Shown: positions 49,117 to 59,813 of the stretch, piece after piece
How the letters are laid out: each line of letters starts with the position of its first letter
Numbering within the stretch: position 1 is the stretch's first letter
DNA from: Gammaproteobacteria bacterium
GTDB lineage: Bacteria > Pseudomonadota > Gammaproteobacteria > Pseudomonadales > Pseudohongiellaceae
Direction: 5' to 3'
NCBI GenBank assembly: GCA_024639905.1
Contig: JAHEGE010000002.1
Span: 134,580-198,579, forward strand
Length of the DNA stretch: 64,000 nt
Made by a program: the position numbers and the translations under genes
Notes under the pieces: model-generated
Database searches by the model: none
What the model was told of the DNA's origin: nothing
The model's input: the letters and a program-made list of their open reading frames with translations, nothing else

Positions 49117-49491
49117 ATGTCAGATCAGATCGAGGAAGTCGTTGAGAATTTGAAACAGACGTCAGCCTGGCAGCGGGTGTTCTTCGTTATAGGCTTCGGG
49201 CTGCTGTTTAATGTCGTACTCGTACCGTTAACGCTGCTCACACTGCTGGTCCAGATTGTGTTCTCGTTGTTCGCCGGTGCTAAGAACGACAATATTGCTG
49301 CATTGAGCGCTAAATTCATCGCCTATATGCATGAGGTGCTCGCCTTTGTCTTATTCGTTTCGGAGCACAAGCCGTTTCCGTTTAATGATTTTCCTGAGAT
49401 GGCCTCAGAGGAGGCGGATTCTGCGGTGACGCCCGACCGTGGTTACGATCAGCCTGCAGCGCCTGAATCAGGCGACGATCCGAAGGATTAG
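49117..49491 (+). CDS. DUF4389 membrane protein
   Basis: This 124-residue protein fits the DUF4389 family. It has one or two hydrophobic helices (about 20-55, from VFFVIGFGLLFNVVLVPLTL), LFAGAKNDNIAALSAKFIAY and FVSEHKPFPFNDFP, then an acidic, Pro-rich tail. The function is unknown. AAGGAGAAGAG precedes the ATG at 49117; an earlier ATG inside gpsA is not favoured. It sits between gpsA and sixA, 6 bases before the latter. Confidence 0.75.
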   Translation: MSDQIEEVVENLKQTSAWQRVFFVIGFGLLFNVVLVPLTLLTLLVQIVFSLFAGAKNDNIAALSAKFIAYMHEVLAFVLFVSEHKPFPFNDFPEMASEEADSAVTPDRGYDQPAAPESGDDPKD

Positions 49492-49497
49492 TAGACG

Positions 49498-50106
49498 GTG
49501 CGGCTTTTGCTCCTGCGTCACGGCGAGGCGAGCCAGGTTGCCGAATCAGACGCGCTGCGTCCGCTAACCCCCAATGGTCGAGAAGGTGTTGTCGCAGCCC
49601 TCGAGCGCTACCTCGCGTGGCGTTCGCGTATGGCGGTTCCTGCGCGCGGTCCAGCAACCCTTCTGGCGAGCCCTTTCTTGCGCGCACAGCAGAGTCTGAA
49701 TATCACTGAGGAGACACTTCAAGCTGCTCACCAACCGCCTCTCCAGCCGTCTCTCAAAAACACCCTCCAACCGGCTCTCAAAAAGGCGCCCTCAACGTTT
49801 GCAGCGGGTGCGACGGAAGTCGGCTGGGCCCTCTTTGGGCCAGCGGTCTCAGTGGATCCTGTCGCCAAACACTGGTTGACTCCTAGCACGCCGCCGCTGG
49901 ACTGCTTGCAAGAGCTCGCGGGTCTGGAAGAGGCGGGGGTAGAGGAGCTCTGGCTCGTCGCGCACAACCCACTTCTGTCTGAGCTTTTAGGTCTGTTGGT
50001 TGATGCCGACCGTTACTCTCAGCCCTCGCTTTCCACCGCCGAACTGGTTGAATTAGACTGTGAGCCGCTGGCGATTGGCTGTGCTAGTGTTGAGTATCGC
50101 GCGTAG
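49498..50106 (+). CDS. sixA: SixA-type phosphohistidine phosphatase
   Basis: This 202-residue histidine-phosphatase has the N-terminal LLLLRHGEAS, the LTPNGREGV segment and the second catalytic His in VAHNPLLSELLGLL. E. coli SixA (161 residues) removes phosphate from His in phosphorelay or PTS proteins. This copy carries about 40 extra residues after SPFLRAQQS, with a small internal repeat (LQPSLKN, LQPALKK) that is also a DNA repeat near 49741-49790. The start is GTG, 7 bases after the DUF4389 gene stop. Confidence 0.8.
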   Translation: MRLLLLRHGEASQVAESDALRPLTPNGREGVVAALERYLAWRSRMAVPARGPATLLASPFLRAQQSLNITEETLQAAHQPPLQPSLKNTLQPALKKAPSTFAAGATEVGWALFGPAVSVDPVAKHWLTPSTPPLDCLQELAGLEEAGVEELWLVAHNPLLSELLGLLVDADRYSQPSLSTAELVELDCEPLAIGCASVEYRA

Positions 50107-50169
50107 AGGGAGGTCTCTGCGAATTTCCGAGTGTCATTCGATAGCCGGTTATCGAATTTAGGGGGTGAT

Positions 50170-51126
50170 ATGCCAACGAAAACCGCCGAGGGGTTTCTAA
50201 ATTTAAGGATCAATTGGGCCTGTGTGCTGGCTTTTGGCTTCTGTGCAGGAGGGGTGTTTGGCGCCGCGGAGCAGCCGCGAGATCATCCTCTCATCGCTTC
50301 TTTTCCCGGTTCGGCGATCGTCGAATACGACGTCGTCGAGGCTACAAATCATGTGTTCGTACTCGGCAATCTGCAGCGTACTCGCGGAGAAGTGGTGCCT
50401 GCGGCAGCCGAGAAACTGCGTGGGAGAGTGACTCAGATTGTGTACGCGCTGCCCGAAGACTTCGAAGGTGGCGAGGTTAAAGAGTATTTTGATGCGCAGC
50501 TGAAAGAGCGCGGCTACGAGGTTTTGTTCGACTGCGAGGGGCGCGCTTGTGGGAGCAGCAATTATTGGGCGAACGATATTTTCAAGCGACGCATCCTCTA
50601 TGGCCCTGAGAGGAATCAGTACTATATCGCGGCGCGCGCGAAAACCGCGCTAGAAGAAGATCCCTATCTTTCACTCTACCTGATCACTCGCGCGAATCGC
50701 CGTCTTTACGCCTATTTGGAAGTAGTCGAGACAGTGGTCGCCTCAGATCCGCAAATACTCATCAACGAAGGCCTGTTAGCGCAGGCGCTCCTCACCGAGG
50801 GCAGCGTTATTCTGCCACCTGTTGCGTTTACACCCGATGGCGAGGTGGAGTCCCCCGAGGCCATCGCCTATCTCGTCCGGCTATTGCAGCAGAATCCTTC
50901 GCTGAGCGTATTCATTGTTAGCCACACTGCGCTGGGCGCTGACGGGTTAAACGCAGCGCGGGAGCGCTCGTTAACGCGCGCGAAGAGTGTGCGCGCGACT
51001 TTGGTGGTGCAGGGGATAGACGGTGTGAGGGTGGTGGCGGAGGGGGTTGGTCCGCTCGCGCCAGCATGTCCGCTGAGCGACTGTGCGGAACGACTAGAGT
51101 TGGTGATCGCCTCGCGCGGAGGCTGA
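50170..51126 (+). CDS. DUF4892/OmpA-like periplasmic protein
   Basis: This 318-residue protein has an N-terminal hydrophobic signal (about 15-32, ending FGAAEQ), a DUF4892-like domain (about 35-190, with HPLIASFPGS and QRTRGEVVPAAAEKLRGRVTQ in parts) and an OmpA-type C-terminal domain (about 205-318). The latter shows LPPVAFTPDGE, an internal Leu-rich helix and VSHTALGADGLNAARERSLTRA, the peptidoglycan-binding pattern. An envelope role is likely, the exact one unknown. I chose the ATG at 50170 with GGGGGT upstream. Confidence 0.7.
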   Translation: MPTKTAEGFLNLRINWACVLAFGFCAGGVFGAAEQPRDHPLIASFPGSAIVEYDVVEATNHVFVLGNLQRTRGEVVPAAAEKLRGRVTQIVYALPEDFEGGEVKEYFDAQLKERGYEVLFDCEGRACGSSNYWANDIFKRRILYGPERNQYYIAARAKTALEEDPYLSLYLITRANRRLYAYLEVVETVVASDPQILINEGLLAQALLTEGSVILPPVAFTPDGEVESPEAIAYLVRLLQQNPSLSVFIVSHTALGADGLNAARERSLTRAKSVRATLVVQGIDGVRVVAEGVGPLAPACPLSDCAERLELVIASRGG

Positions 51127-51158
51127 GGCTGCAAACTCTCTTTACAGCGCCTCTGCCA

Positions 51159-51746
51159 TTATCTGCTTATGAGGGAAAGGAATTCGGCGCGTGTTGTTTG
51201 ACTCTTGCGGAAAGAGCCGAGCATGCACGAGGTCGTCATGGTCGAATTCTGTTTCTCTACGCCGCGCATCATCATGCACATGTGTTTAGCCTCGATGATC
51301 ACCGCGGCGCCGCTCGCCCCGGTCTGCTCAACTATCGTCGTGGCGATCTGATTCGTCAGATTCTCTTGGATTTGTAGTCGTCGAGCAAACATGTCAACGA
51401 TGCGAGCGATTTTGGATAGACCGATGACCTTGCCTTGAGGCAGGTAGGCGACGTGACACTTGCCGATGAAGGGCAGCATGTGGTGTTCGCACATCGAGTA
51501 CAGCTCGATATCTTTCACGATGACCATTTCGTCGTTTTCGGATTCGAACATCGCGCCATTGATTACCGCGTCCACGTCCATGCCATAGCCTTGGGTCAAG
51601 AACTCTAGCGCCTTCGCGGCGCGCAGCGGCGTGTCGATCAGGCCGTCGCGGTCTGGGTTCTCGCCAACCTGTTCAAGTAGGGTGCGATAGGAATCACGCA
51701 TAACCTCAACGGCTGTCTCGCTTCTGGCTGTCTTGTTGTCGCTCAC
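51159..51746 (-). CDS. folE: GTP cyclohydrolase I
   Basis: This 195-residue enzyme converts GTP to dihydroneopterin triphosphate, the first step of folate and pterin synthesis. Zinc and active-site residues appear in [20 protein letters not shown] and in the [19 protein letters not shown] segment. The start is GTG at 51746 with AGAAGGAG 6 bases upstream; an in-frame ATG 27 bases earlier lies before that site and is less likely. It is divergent from prmB. Confidence 0.95.
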   Translation of the reverse strand: MSDNKTARSETAVEVMRDSYRTLLEQVGENPDRDGLIDTPLRAAKALEFLTQGYGMDVDAVINGAMFESENDEMVIVKDIELYSMCEHHMLPFIGKCHVAYLPQGKVIGLSKIARIVDMFARRLQIQENLTNQIATTIVEQTGASGAAVIIEAKHMCMMMRGVEKQNSTMTTSCMLGSFRKSQTTRAEFLSLISR

Positions 51747-51919
51747 GATTTTCTCCTTCTTAGCCCGCCTCATGGGGCAGCATTGGCGCGATTATCGCAC
51801 ACGATCGCTCACATGACCGCCGCAAACTCATGTGAAGGCTGCCGCAGGGCGAATGCGGGCGACAGGCTCGAGCGAAACGCGGATAATAGCTATTTTGGGC
51901 TCATTGGAGCGGGGGATAC

Positions 51920-52819
51920 GTGTCGGATTCGCCAAGTGCACAGATCACGGTAAGGCAGTTTATTGAGCAGGCCAGTGTGCGGCTCGATGACGCGGGGGCA
52001 TTCTACGGTCATGGCACCGACAATGCGTGGGATGACGCCGTGTTTTTAACACTGGTCACGCTGGGGCTTGAGCATGACGATCCTTCCGCCGCTGAGCGTC
52101 TGATTGCGCCAGAGGAGCTCAGGCTGTTAGAGGCGCGGCTTGCTGCTCGCAGCGATCAGCGTATTCCTGTCGCCTATCTCGTTGGCGAAGCCTGGTTCGC
52201 AGGCCGTCGCTTTCTCGCCGATAAGCGGGCGTTAGTGCCGCGTTCCCCTATCGCGGAGCTGCTGAATGGCGGGGGTATTCCCTTCCTAGACCACGCGCCG
52301 GCTGCACTCCTAGACTTGTGCTGTGGCGGCGGAAGCATTGGAATCACAGCGGCGCATGAGTTCCCTGAGGCGCGGGTGGATCTCGCCGACCTGTCGTCGG
52401 AAGCGTTGGCGCTTGCAGCGGAGAATGTCGCGTTGCATCAAATGGATGGGCGCGTGTCTTTGCTGCAATCGGACTTGTTTGAATCGATTCCCGCAGCGTA
52501 TGACCTGATCTTGACCAATCCGCCGTATGTCGCCGCCGAGGAGATGACCGATATCCCTGACGAGTATCGTCACGAACCGGAGATGGGCTTGGTTTGCGAC
52601 GACGACGGCCTTGGGCTACCGCTCCGCATCCTGCGTGACGCCGCAGAGCATCTTAATCCCGGCGGGGTCTTGGTCATGGAGGTTGGTTACAGTCACCCGC
52701 AGTTGAGCGCTCGCTTAACAGGCGTCCCGCTGGTGTGGCTGGAGTTTGACCAGGGTGGCGAGGGTGTGTTTGCCATCACCAGGGCGGACTTGTGCCGCTA
52801 CAGAGAGCACTTTATCTAG
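51920..52819 (+). CDS. prmB: Ribosomal protein L3 glutamine methyltransferase
   Basis: This 299-residue SAM methyltransferase has [12 protein letters not shown] (131-142) for SAM and the catalytic NPPY (200-203), followed by VAAEEM and EPEMGL as in PrmB. PrmB methylates a Gln of ribosomal protein L3; the related PrmC acts on release factors. The N-terminal helical region and the [11 protein letters not shown] stretch fit PrmB, and in many gammaproteobacteria it lies before aroC as here. The start is GTG. Confidence 0.9.
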   Translation: MSDSPSAQITVRQFIEQASVRLDDAGAFYGHGTDNAWDDAVFLTLVTLGLEHDDPSAAERLIAPEELRLLEARLAARSDQRIPVAYLVGEAWFAGRRFLADKRALVPRSPIAELLNGGGIPFLDHAPAALLDLCCGGGSIGITAAHEFPEARVDLADLSSEALALAAENVALHQMDGRVSLLQSDLFESIPAAYDLILTNPPYVAAEEMTDIPDEYRHEPEMGLVCDDDGLGLPLRILRDAAEHLNPGGVLVMEVGYSHPQLSARLTGVPLVWLEFDQGGEGVFAITRADLCRYREHFI

Positions 52820-52934
52820 TGTATACTGTGCGGCTTTATTGCAGCGCCGAATCGCGCCTCTGGCGGGCGTTAATACGGAAATAGCCACACTAAGAAGCAC
52901 GCGAGCAAACTCACAAGCTAAATTGGATCTAGGC

Positions 52935-54023
52935 ATGTCGGGAAATACCTTTGGTAAGCTATTTACAGTGACCAGCTTCGGCGAGAGTCACGGCCCCGCA
53001 CTCGGTTGTATCATCGACGGCTGCCCGCCCGGCATTGAGCTGAGCAGCGCGGACCTGCAGCATGATTTGGATCGTCGCAAGCCGGGGCAGTCGCGTTTTA
53101 CCACTCAGCGTCGGGAAGACGATGAGGTGCAGATACTCTCAGGCGTGTTCGAAGGCAAGACGACAGGGACGCCAATTGGCCTGCTCATCCACAATACCGA
53201 TCAGCGATCTAAAGACTACGGCAAGATCAAGGATCAGTTTCGCCCTGCACACGCCGATTACACGTATCAGGTCAAATACGGCGCGCGCGACTACCGTGGC
53301 GGCGGGCGCTCCTCTGCACGTGAGACTGCGATGCGGGTCGCGGCCGGGGCCGTTGCGAAAAAATACCTCGCCAGCGAGTGTGGTATCGAAGTGTACGGGT
53401 ATTTGAGCGAGCTAGGGCCTATCGGCATCGATTCGGTAGATCGTAGCGAAATCGAGAACAATCCCTTTTTCTGCCCCGACGCGAGCAAGGTTGCTGCCAT
53501 GGAAGAGTATATGGCGGCGCTAAGCAAAGAGGGCAACTCCATCGGTGCGCGTATCGATGTCTGCGCGACTAACGTGCCGGCGGGATTGGGTGAGCCGATT
53601 TTCGATAGGTTAGACGCTGATCTTGCGCACGCACTCATGGGAATCAATGCGGTAAAAGGCGTTGAGATCGGAGCCGGCTTCGGCGCTATCACACAAAAGG
53701 GAAGCGAGCACCGCGACGAGATCACGCCAACAGGCTTCCTGAGCAATAACGCTGGCGGCATCTTGGGTGGGATCTCTAGCGGCCAAGACATCCTCGCCAG
53801 TATCGCGCTCAAACCGACCTCGAGCATTCGCCTGCCAGGTCGCTCGATCGACAAAGACGGCAATCCCGCCGAGGTCATCACGACCGGGCGTCATGACCCC
53901 TGTGTCGGCATCCGTGCCACCCCAATCGCCGAAGCTATGGTCGCGCTTGTGTTAATCGACCACCTGCTACGTGACCGTGGCCAGATGGGACTTCATAGAA
54001 TCAAGAAAGAAACTTTAATTTAG
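52935..54023 (+). CDS. aroC: Chorismate synthase
   Basis: This 362-residue enzyme makes chorismate from EPSP, feeding the aromatic amino acids, folate and quinones. It begins [20 protein letters not shown] and shows [24 protein letters not shown] and the closing [18 protein letters not shown]. The ATG at 52935 gives the family length (361); upstream in-frame codons reach into prmB and are not used. TATACT at 52822-52827 could be a -10 element for this gene, but its -35 is poor. Confidence 0.97.
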   Translation: MSGNTFGKLFTVTSFGESHGPALGCIIDGCPPGIELSSADLQHDLDRRKPGQSRFTTQRREDDEVQILSGVFEGKTTGTPIGLLIHNTDQRSKDYGKIKDQFRPAHADYTYQVKYGARDYRGGGRSSARETAMRVAAGAVAKKYLASECGIEVYGYLSELGPIGIDSVDRSEIENNPFFCPDASKVAAMEEYMAALSKEGNSIGARIDVCATNVPAGLGEPIFDRLDADLAHALMGINAVKGVEIGAGFGAITQKGSEHRDEITPTGFLSNNAGGILGGISSGQDILASIALKPTSSIRLPGRSIDKDGNPAEVITTGRHDPCVGIRATPIAEAMVALVLIDHLLRDRGQMGLHRIKKETLI

Positions 54024-54076
54024 CAATATCAATACACTAAGAATACTTTTTACTGCAATTTAGCATGGTGATAAGC

Positions 54077-55495
54077 ATGAGCAGCAAGACCCTTTACGAC
54101 AAGATTTGGGACGCCCACTTGGTCACACAGCGTGAGGACGGTACCGCGCTGATCTACATCGACCGCCATTTGATCCACGAGGTCACGTCGCCTCAGGCGT
54201 TCGAAGGACTGCGCTTAGCGGGCCGTGCGCCATGGCGTGCGGATGCGAACTTCGCCACGCCCGATCACAATATTCCGACCACGAAGGCGGAGCGTGACGC
54301 AGGTATCGATGGCATTAAAGACCCGATATCCAAAATTCAGGTAACGACACTCGACGATAACTGTCGCGAGTTTGGCATCCTCGAGATGAGCATGGATGAT
54401 ATTCGTCAGGGCATCGTCCACGTCGTAGGCCCTGAGCAGGGCGCGACGCTGCCGGGCATGACAATCGTCTGTGGCGATTCGCACACCTCGACACACGGCG
54501 CGCTCGGTGCGCTCGCACACGGCATAGGCACCTCCGAGGTCGAGCACGTCCTCGCGACACAGACGTTGATGGCGAAGAAAGCGAAAAACATGCTGGTGCG
54601 AGTAGACGGAACGCTGCAACGTGGCGTGACCGCAAAGGATATCGTTCTCGCGATTATCGGTGAGATCGGCACCGCGGGTGGCACTGGTTACACCATCGAA
54701 TTCGGTGGTGACGCGATCATGGCGCTCAGTGTCGAGGGGCGTATGACGGTATGCAATATGGCGATAGAGGCGGGCGCGCGTGCGGGCCTTATCGCGGTGG
54801 ACCAGGCGACTATCGACTATATCGAAGGCCGTCCGTTCGCGCCTAAGGGCGAAGTGTGGGAGCGCGCGGTAGAGGCGTGGCGTGATCTGCACACTGACGA
54901 AGGCGCCGTGTTCGACAAGACAGTTACCCTCGATGCGGCGACTATCGAGCCGCAAGTCACTTGGGGTACGTCGCCGGAAATGGTCGTCTCGGTGAATGGT
55001 TTCATTCCAGATCCGCAGCAAGAGCAAGACGAGTCGCGTCGCGAGAGCATTACCCAATCGCTCAGCTACATGGGCCTCGCTGGCGGTACAGCGATCAAAG
55101 ATATTCAGCTCGATTGCATTTTTATTGGGTCTTGTACTAATTCGCGCATCGAAGATCTGCGCGAGGCGGCGAAGGTCGTAGCTGGGCAAAAGGTTGCGTC
55201 GACTATCGAGCTTGCGATGGTCGTGCCCGGTTCGGGATTGGTGAAGCAACAAGCCGAAGCAGAAGGACTCGATAAGGTGTTTATCGAGGCGGGGCTGGAA
55301 TGGCGCGAGCCAGGGTGTTCCATGTGTCTGGCGATGAATGCAGACCAACTCGGCGATGGTAAGCACTGTGCCTCGACTTCGAATCGCAACTTTGAAGGCA
55401 GACAAGGGTTCGGCGGTAGGACTCACCTCGTGAGCCCAGCCATGGCTGCTGCGGCGGCGATTCATGGCCGTTTCGTAGACGTGCGTGATCTGTAA
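54077..55495 (+). CDS. leuC: 3-isopropylmalate dehydratase large subunit
   Basis: This 472-residue aconitase-family subunit isomerises isopropylmalate in leucine synthesis with LeuD. It has [33 protein letters not shown] and [10 protein letters not shown], which hold the three 4Fe-4S ligands. I chose the ATG at 54077 ([14 protein letters not shown], the usual start); an ATG 12 bases earlier is possible. The opposite strand has a long open frame that is only a shadow. Confidence 0.96.
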   Translation: MSSKTLYDKIWDAHLVTQREDGTALIYIDRHLIHEVTSPQAFEGLRLAGRAPWRADANFATPDHNIPTTKAERDAGIDGIKDPISKIQVTTLDDNCREFGILEMSMDDIRQGIVHVVGPEQGATLPGMTIVCGDSHTSTHGALGALAHGIGTSEVEHVLATQTLMAKKAKNMLVRVDGTLQRGVTAKDIVLAIIGEIGTAGGTGYTIEFGGDAIMALSVEGRMTVCNMAIEAGARAGLIAVDQATIDYIEGRPFAPKGEVWERAVEAWRDLHTDEGAVFDKTVTLDAATIEPQVTWGTSPEMVVSVNGFIPDPQQEQDESRRESITQSLSYMGLAGGTAIKDIQLDCIFIGSCTNSRIEDLREAAKVVAGQKVASTIELAMVVPGSGLVKQQAEAEGLDKVFIEAGLEWREPGCSMCLAMNADQLGDGKHCASTSNRNFEGRQGFGGRTHLVSPAMAAAAAIHGRFVDVRDL

Positions 55496-55522
55496 TCGCT
55501 AACCCAAATTAAGGACGCTCCA

Positions 55523-56170
55523 ATGAAAAAATTTACTCAAGAAGCTGGCGTGGTGTTGCCACTGAATCGCGCCAACGTCGATACCGACTTCATCATTCCC
55601 AAACAGTTCCTTAAATCGATTAAGCGGACAGGCTTCGGGGTTAACTTGTTCGATGAGCATCGCTACTTAGATAAGGGCGAGCCTGATGCGGACAACAGCG
55701 GCCGACCGCTGAACCCTGACTTTGTGATGAATCAGCCGCGCTATGCAGGCGCACGGGTGTTGCTCGCGCGCGACAATTTCGGCTGCGGCTCGAGCCGCGA
55801 GCACGCACCATGGGCGCTAGACGATTATGGTTTTCGGGCCATTCTCGCGCCGAGCTTCGCCGATATTTTCTTTAACAACTGTTTCAAGAATGGGCTTTTA
55901 CCTATTGTGCTCGACAAGGCGGTGATCGACGCGCTCTTCAACGAAGTGGAGGCTACGCCAGGCTACGAGCTGTCGGTAGACCTCGCGGCTCAGGAAGTTC
56001 GCAAGCCGAACGGCGAGACGATTGCCTTCGAGGTGGATCAGTTCCGCAAGCATTGCCTACTTCACGGGCTCGATGACATCGGTCTTACGCTCGAAGATTC
56101 GGCAGCTATCTCTGCTTTCGAGACAACGTGGCGTGAAAAGAGCCCCTGGTATTTCACCCTGTCAAACTAA
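55523..56170 (+). CDS. leuD: 3-isopropylmalate dehydratase small subunit
   Basis: This 215-residue subunit completes the LeuCD enzyme. Motifs are [38 protein letters not shown] and [13 protein letters not shown]. The length matches E. coli LeuD (201) with a slightly longer C-terminus. It lies 27 bases after leuC. No leuB follows directly; instead asd comes next, so leuB must be elsewhere in the genome or was moved. Confidence 0.96.
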   Translation: MKKFTQEAGVVLPLNRANVDTDFIIPKQFLKSIKRTGFGVNLFDEHRYLDKGEPDADNSGRPLNPDFVMNQPRYAGARVLLARDNFGCGSSREHAPWALDDYGFRAILAPSFADIFFNNCFKNGLLPIVLDKAVIDALFNEVEATPGYELSVDLAAQEVRKPNGETIAFEVDQFRKHCLLHGLDDIGLTLEDSAAISAFETTWREKSPWYFTLSN

Positions 56171-56204
56171 GAACACGCACCAGCTAGTTTAATGAGAAAC
56201 GAAA

Positions 56205-57233
56205 ATGAGTGAGAAGTATAACGTTGCGATCGTGGGTGCCACCGGTGCGGTAGGCGAGGCGCTTATCGAAATTTTGGAGCAGAGAAAATTCCCAGTGGGC
56301 GAGTTGTACTTACTCGCGAGTGAGCGCTCCGCAGGCTCGAGGCTTATGTTTAACAATAAGTCGATTATGGTCACGGACCTCGCCGAGTTTGATTTCTCCA
56401 AGGCGCAGATTGGTTTGTTTTCGGCGGGTGGCAGCATCTCTGAGGTTTATGCGCCTAAGGCCGCGGCCGCGGGCTGTGTGGTGATCGATAACACGTCACA
56501 ATTTCGTTACGACGACGACATCCCGCTCGTCGTGCCTGAGGTAAACCCCGAAGCTATCGCAGGCTATAAAACGCGCAACATTATTGCTAATCCGAATTGC
56601 TCAACGATTCAGATGTTGGTCGCTCTGAAGCCCATCCATGACGCGGTGGGTATCAAGCGTATCAGCGTTGCGACCTACCAGGCTGTCTCTGGCACCGGCA
56701 AGCCCGCGATCGAGGAGCTCGCCGGCCAGACCGCGCAACTGCTCAATGGGCGCGAGGTAACCTGCGAGGTTTATCCGCAGCAGATAGCCTTTAACGTGCT
56801 GCCACAGATCGATGTGTTCTTAGAAAACGGCTACACCAAAGAAGAAATGAAAATGGTGTGGGAGACGCAGAAAATTTTCGGTGATGAGTCTGTAGCCGTA
56901 AGCGCCACGTGTGTGCGCGTTCCAGTTTTCTTTGGGCATTCGGAAGCGGTGCAGATCGAAACCCATTCCGAGATATCCGAAGAGACAGTGCGCGAATTGT
57001 TGAGCGCAGCACCGGGCGTAGAGGTGATCGACGAGCGCGTCGACGGCGGCTATCCGACTGCGGTAAAACACTCTGCGGGCAAAGACCCGGTTTACGTCGG
57101 ACGAATCCGCAAGGATATCTCCATGGCTAATGGCATGAACCTATGGGTCGTGTCTGACAATGTGCGTAAAGGTGCGGCACTGAATTCCGTACAGATTGCT
57201 GAAGAGCTGATTCGCACATATTTGAACACGTAA
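56205..57233 (+). CDS. asd: Aspartate-semialdehyde dehydrogenase
   Basis: This 342-residue enzyme reduces aspartyl phosphate to the semialdehyde for lysine, threonine and methionine synthesis. It has VGATGAVGEAL for NADP, NPNCSTIQ with catalytic C132, YQAVSGTGKPA and the GHSEAV segment with the catalytic His. Length and motifs fit the type found in Pseudomonas Asd (usd-like), about 340 residues. fimV follows after about 50 bases. Confidence 0.95.
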   Translation: MSEKYNVAIVGATGAVGEALIEILEQRKFPVGELYLLASERSAGSRLMFNNKSIMVTDLAEFDFSKAQIGLFSAGGSISEVYAPKAAAAGCVVIDNTSQFRYDDDIPLVVPEVNPEAIAGYKTRNIIANPNCSTIQMLVALKPIHDAVGIKRISVATYQAVSGTGKPAIEELAGQTAQLLNGREVTCEVYPQQIAFNVLPQIDVFLENGYTKEEMKMVWETQKIFGDESVAVSATCVRVPVFFGHSEAVQIETHSEISEETVRELLSAAPGVEVIDERVDGGYPTAVKHSAGKDPVYVGRIRKDISMANGMNLWVVSDNVRKGAALNSVQIAEELIRTYLNT

Positions 57234-57283
57234 GTGTGACTAGTCATCTAAGGACACGCGTTCCACACTCGAGAGTAGGCATC

Positions 57284-58972
57284 ATGAGACGAATGGTTGC
57301 AGCACAGTGTGTGATCTTAGTGGCGTCAACGCTGCTGATTCGTCCTGTGAGCGCCGTGGGTTTGGGACAATTGTCTGCCGAGTCGGCGATTAACCAGCCA
57401 CTCAATGTGCGAGTGGAATTGCTCGATCTTGGCACCACAGCGCTAGAAGAGATCACGGTCCAACTCGCCACTGCAGAAGATTTTGCGCGCCTCGGGGTCA
57501 AGCCTAACGCAGCCTTGCCTGCATTAAGTTTGAGCATCGCTCGCGATGGAGAGGGCGCCCACATTCGCGTGACCTCGTCTGCCGTTGTCGGTGCCGCATT
57601 CTTCGATTTCGTGCTCGACACTCGCTGGCCCGCTGGACGCATTCTCACAGCGCATACGGTGTTACTAGACCCTCCTGTTTTTAATGACGCAGCCTTAAAC
57701 GACATGGTTGCGGCGCCCCAATCCGGCTCGGCAACCACTGCCACTGCCGATCAAGGCGTGATTACGACAGTGCTCACCGATCGCACGAGCACGCTGTACA
57801 GCATTGCAATGGCGGCACGTCCCGACGCAAGCGTCACTGTTCAGCAAACCATGCTGGCGATTCAGCGTCTCAATCCGAAAGCCTTCGGGGCCGAGAATAT
57901 AAATCGCCTATATGCGGGTGAGATCCTAAGGTTGCCAAACAGGGCGCAGATAGAGGTGCTTAGCGCGACGCAGGCACTGGCGATCGTGCGCGAGCAGAAC
58001 GCGCTGAACGAACAACGCCAACAGTCACGCTTGGGAGTCACAAGCACGACACCTGCGGCCAGCGATCAACTCAGCGTGGTGGTCAAGGCCGCTGAGGCAG
58101 ACGCGCAAGATTCGAGCGCGGGGACACGAGCGGCAGCACCAGATAGCGCTGCCGGTGTGGAACGTCTCGCGATGAGCCAGCGGCTCGAAGACCTCGGTGA
58201 TCAGCTTGCACTGAGTCAGGAAGAGCTTGCGCGGGCATCGCGCGAGCGTGAAGAGTTTCTCTCTCGACTCGCAGCGATCGAAGGTCAGTTTAATTCAGCG
58301 CAAGAAATCATTCGTGTCCAGAACGCACGCATCGTTGAGCTGGAGCAGGCATTGGAAGCTGCGGCGGTGCTGGCTAGCGAGTCGGCGGGTCTGGGGACTC
58401 AGAGAACATCTGCGCCGCGCACCGGCTGGGTCGCAACGCTCGCCGCGCAGCCCCTCCTCGTAGGTGGTGGCTTGTTGGCGGCCATCTTGTTACTCGTTGG
58501 GGCGCTGCTGCGACGAGCGCGCACCGAGGACGAGGTTGATGCCGACGCCCAGGCCACTGTCATCACTTTAACAACCGCCACCGATAAATCTTTGTCCGAG
58601 GAATCTGCTGGCGATCCTATCGGCTCAGGCGAGCTGGGCGCGCTCGACACCCAAATAGCGGCACGCGACGCCACCGATGCCATCGATGCCAAGAGTCAGG
58701 CAGAAAACCAGGCGGCCATTGCTGCGAAGCCCGCCTTTGATCCTGATGAATTAGCATTCGGCGCGCGAGAGGCAAATACAGCGAGATCTGGGCCAACTGA
58801 GTCTGGGGAAGAAGAATCTGCTACCAAGCTTGAGTTGGCGTATGCCTATCACAAAATGGGAGATGACGCGGGTGCCGTGGAAATTCTCGCCGAGGTCGTC
58901 GCCGAGGGTGATGAGGCTTATGGACGTGAGGCGGCGAAGTTATTAGCGGTCATTCGGGGCGAGTTGCCTTGA
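57284..58972 (+). CDS. fimV: FimV-like polar/peptidoglycan-binding protein
   Basis: This 562-residue protein has a signal peptide (about 1-22), the FimV N-terminal domain (GLGQLSAESAINQPLNVRVE), a LysM-like peptidoglycan-binding segment (about 170-220, LYSIAMAARPDA...YAGEILRLP), a coiled coil (about 300-365), a membrane helix (about 385-407) and the FimV C-terminal TPR-like domain (KLELAYAYHKMGDDAGAVEIL). FimV organises polar pili and signalling in Pseudomonas. It is shorter than the 900-residue form there. I chose the ATG at 57284 because it gives a normal signal peptide; a GTG 48 bases earlier is possible. Confidence 0.88.
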   Translation: MRRMVAAQCVILVASTLLIRPVSAVGLGQLSAESAINQPLNVRVELLDLGTTALEEITVQLATAEDFARLGVKPNAALPALSLSIARDGEGAHIRVTSSAVVGAAFFDFVLDTRWPAGRILTAHTVLLDPPVFNDAALNDMVAAPQSGSATTATADQGVITTVLTDRTSTLYSIAMAARPDASVTVQQTMLAIQRLNPKAFGAENINRLYAGEILRLPNRAQIEVLSATQALAIVREQNALNEQRQQSRLGVTSTTPAASDQLSVVVKAAEADAQDSSAGTRAAAPDSAAGVERLAMSQRLEDLGDQLALSQEELARASREREEFLSRLAAIEGQFNSAQEIIRVQNARIVELEQALEAAAVLASESAGLGTQRTSAPRTGWVATLAAQPLLVGGGLLAAILLLVGALLRRARTEDEVDADAQATVITLTTATDKSLSEESAGDPIGSGELGALDTQIAARDATDAIDAKSQAENQAAIAAKPAFDPDELAFGAREANTARSGPTESGEEESATKLELAYAYHKMGDDAGAVEILAEVVAEGDEAYGREAAKLLAVIRGELP

Positions 58973-59811
58973 TCGACTCCGTCGGTGCAAGCCATATCGC
59001 GCTGGGCGTTGAATACGATGGTTCTGGCTTTTGCGGATGGCAGCGCCAATCGGCAGCGGGTTCGTCGACCCTCGATGCGGTGCCTACGGTACAGCAAGAA
59101 TTAGAGCGTGCACTGAGTCAAGTGGCTGCGCACGAGGTAAGAGTGACCTGTGCGGGTCGCACCGATGCGGGTGTCCACGCGACGAGCCAGACCATCAATT
59201 TTACCTGTCCTGTCGATCGTGGCGAGAAGGCTTGGACGCAGGGGGTGAATAGTCTTTTGCCGCGCAGTGTTCGCGTGCAGTGGGCACGACCGGTTGACGC
59301 CGAGTTTAATGCGCGCTTTAGCGCGTTATCGCGGCGCTACCACTACGTGCTTTACAGACGAAAACAGGCGAGCGCGATACTCGATAGGCGCGTTACACAC
59401 TATCCTTACGCGCTCGATGTAGAAGCGATGGATGGCGCCGCACAGGCCTTGCTTGGCGAACAAGACTTCACCAGCTTTCGGGCGGCTGGCTGCCAATCCA
59501 AGACGCCCAATCGCAACGTACATTACGTGAGTGTTCGCGCGATCGGCGACTTCGTCGTTATCGATATTCAAGCTAATGCTTTTTTGCAGCACATGGTGAG
59601 AAACATCACCGGAAGCTTGTTGGCGATCGGAAGGGGACAGCAGGATCAGCGATGGCTTGCTGAGCTTCTTGAGATGCGGGACAGGTCGCGTGCAGCGATG
59701 ACGGCGCCGGCAGACGGTCTCTATCTAGTAGGCGTTAGTTATCCTGATTCAACAGGTTTGACTGAAGGGGTGGTTCCCCCACCATTCATGCTGACGACGT
59801 TGGGGAGCTAA
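58969..59811 (+). CDS. truA: tRNA pseudouridine synthase A
   Basis: This 280-residue enzyme forms pseudouridine at positions 38-40 of tRNA. It has LGVEYDGSGFCGWQRQ, the catalytic Asp66 in GRTDAGVHA, and FLQHMVRNITGSLL. It begins at TTG in a TTGA overlap with the fimV stop, with GGGGCGAG upstream; no ATG near the start is suitable. The fimV-truA-trpF order is typical of this bacterial group. Confidence 0.94.
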   Translation: MIDSVGASHIALGVEYDGSGFCGWQRQSAAGSSTLDAVPTVQQELERALSQVAAHEVRVTCAGRTDAGVHATSQTINFTCPVDRGEKAWTQGVNSLLPRSVRVQWARPVDAEFNARFSALSRRYHYVLYRRKQASAILDRRVTHYPYALDVEAMDGAAQALLGEQDFTSFRAAGCQSKTPNRNVHYVSVRAIGDFVVIDIQANAFLQHMVRNITGSLLAIGRGQQDQRWLAELLEMRDRSRAAMTAPADGLYLVGVSYPDSTGLTEGVVPPPFMLTTLGS

Positions 59812-59813
59812 GT

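Noticed and set aside
54215-55465. 416-codon open frame opposite leuC
   Set aside because: leuC is clearly real on the other strand; the Arg/His-rich product is a typical shadow of GC-rich coding DNA.
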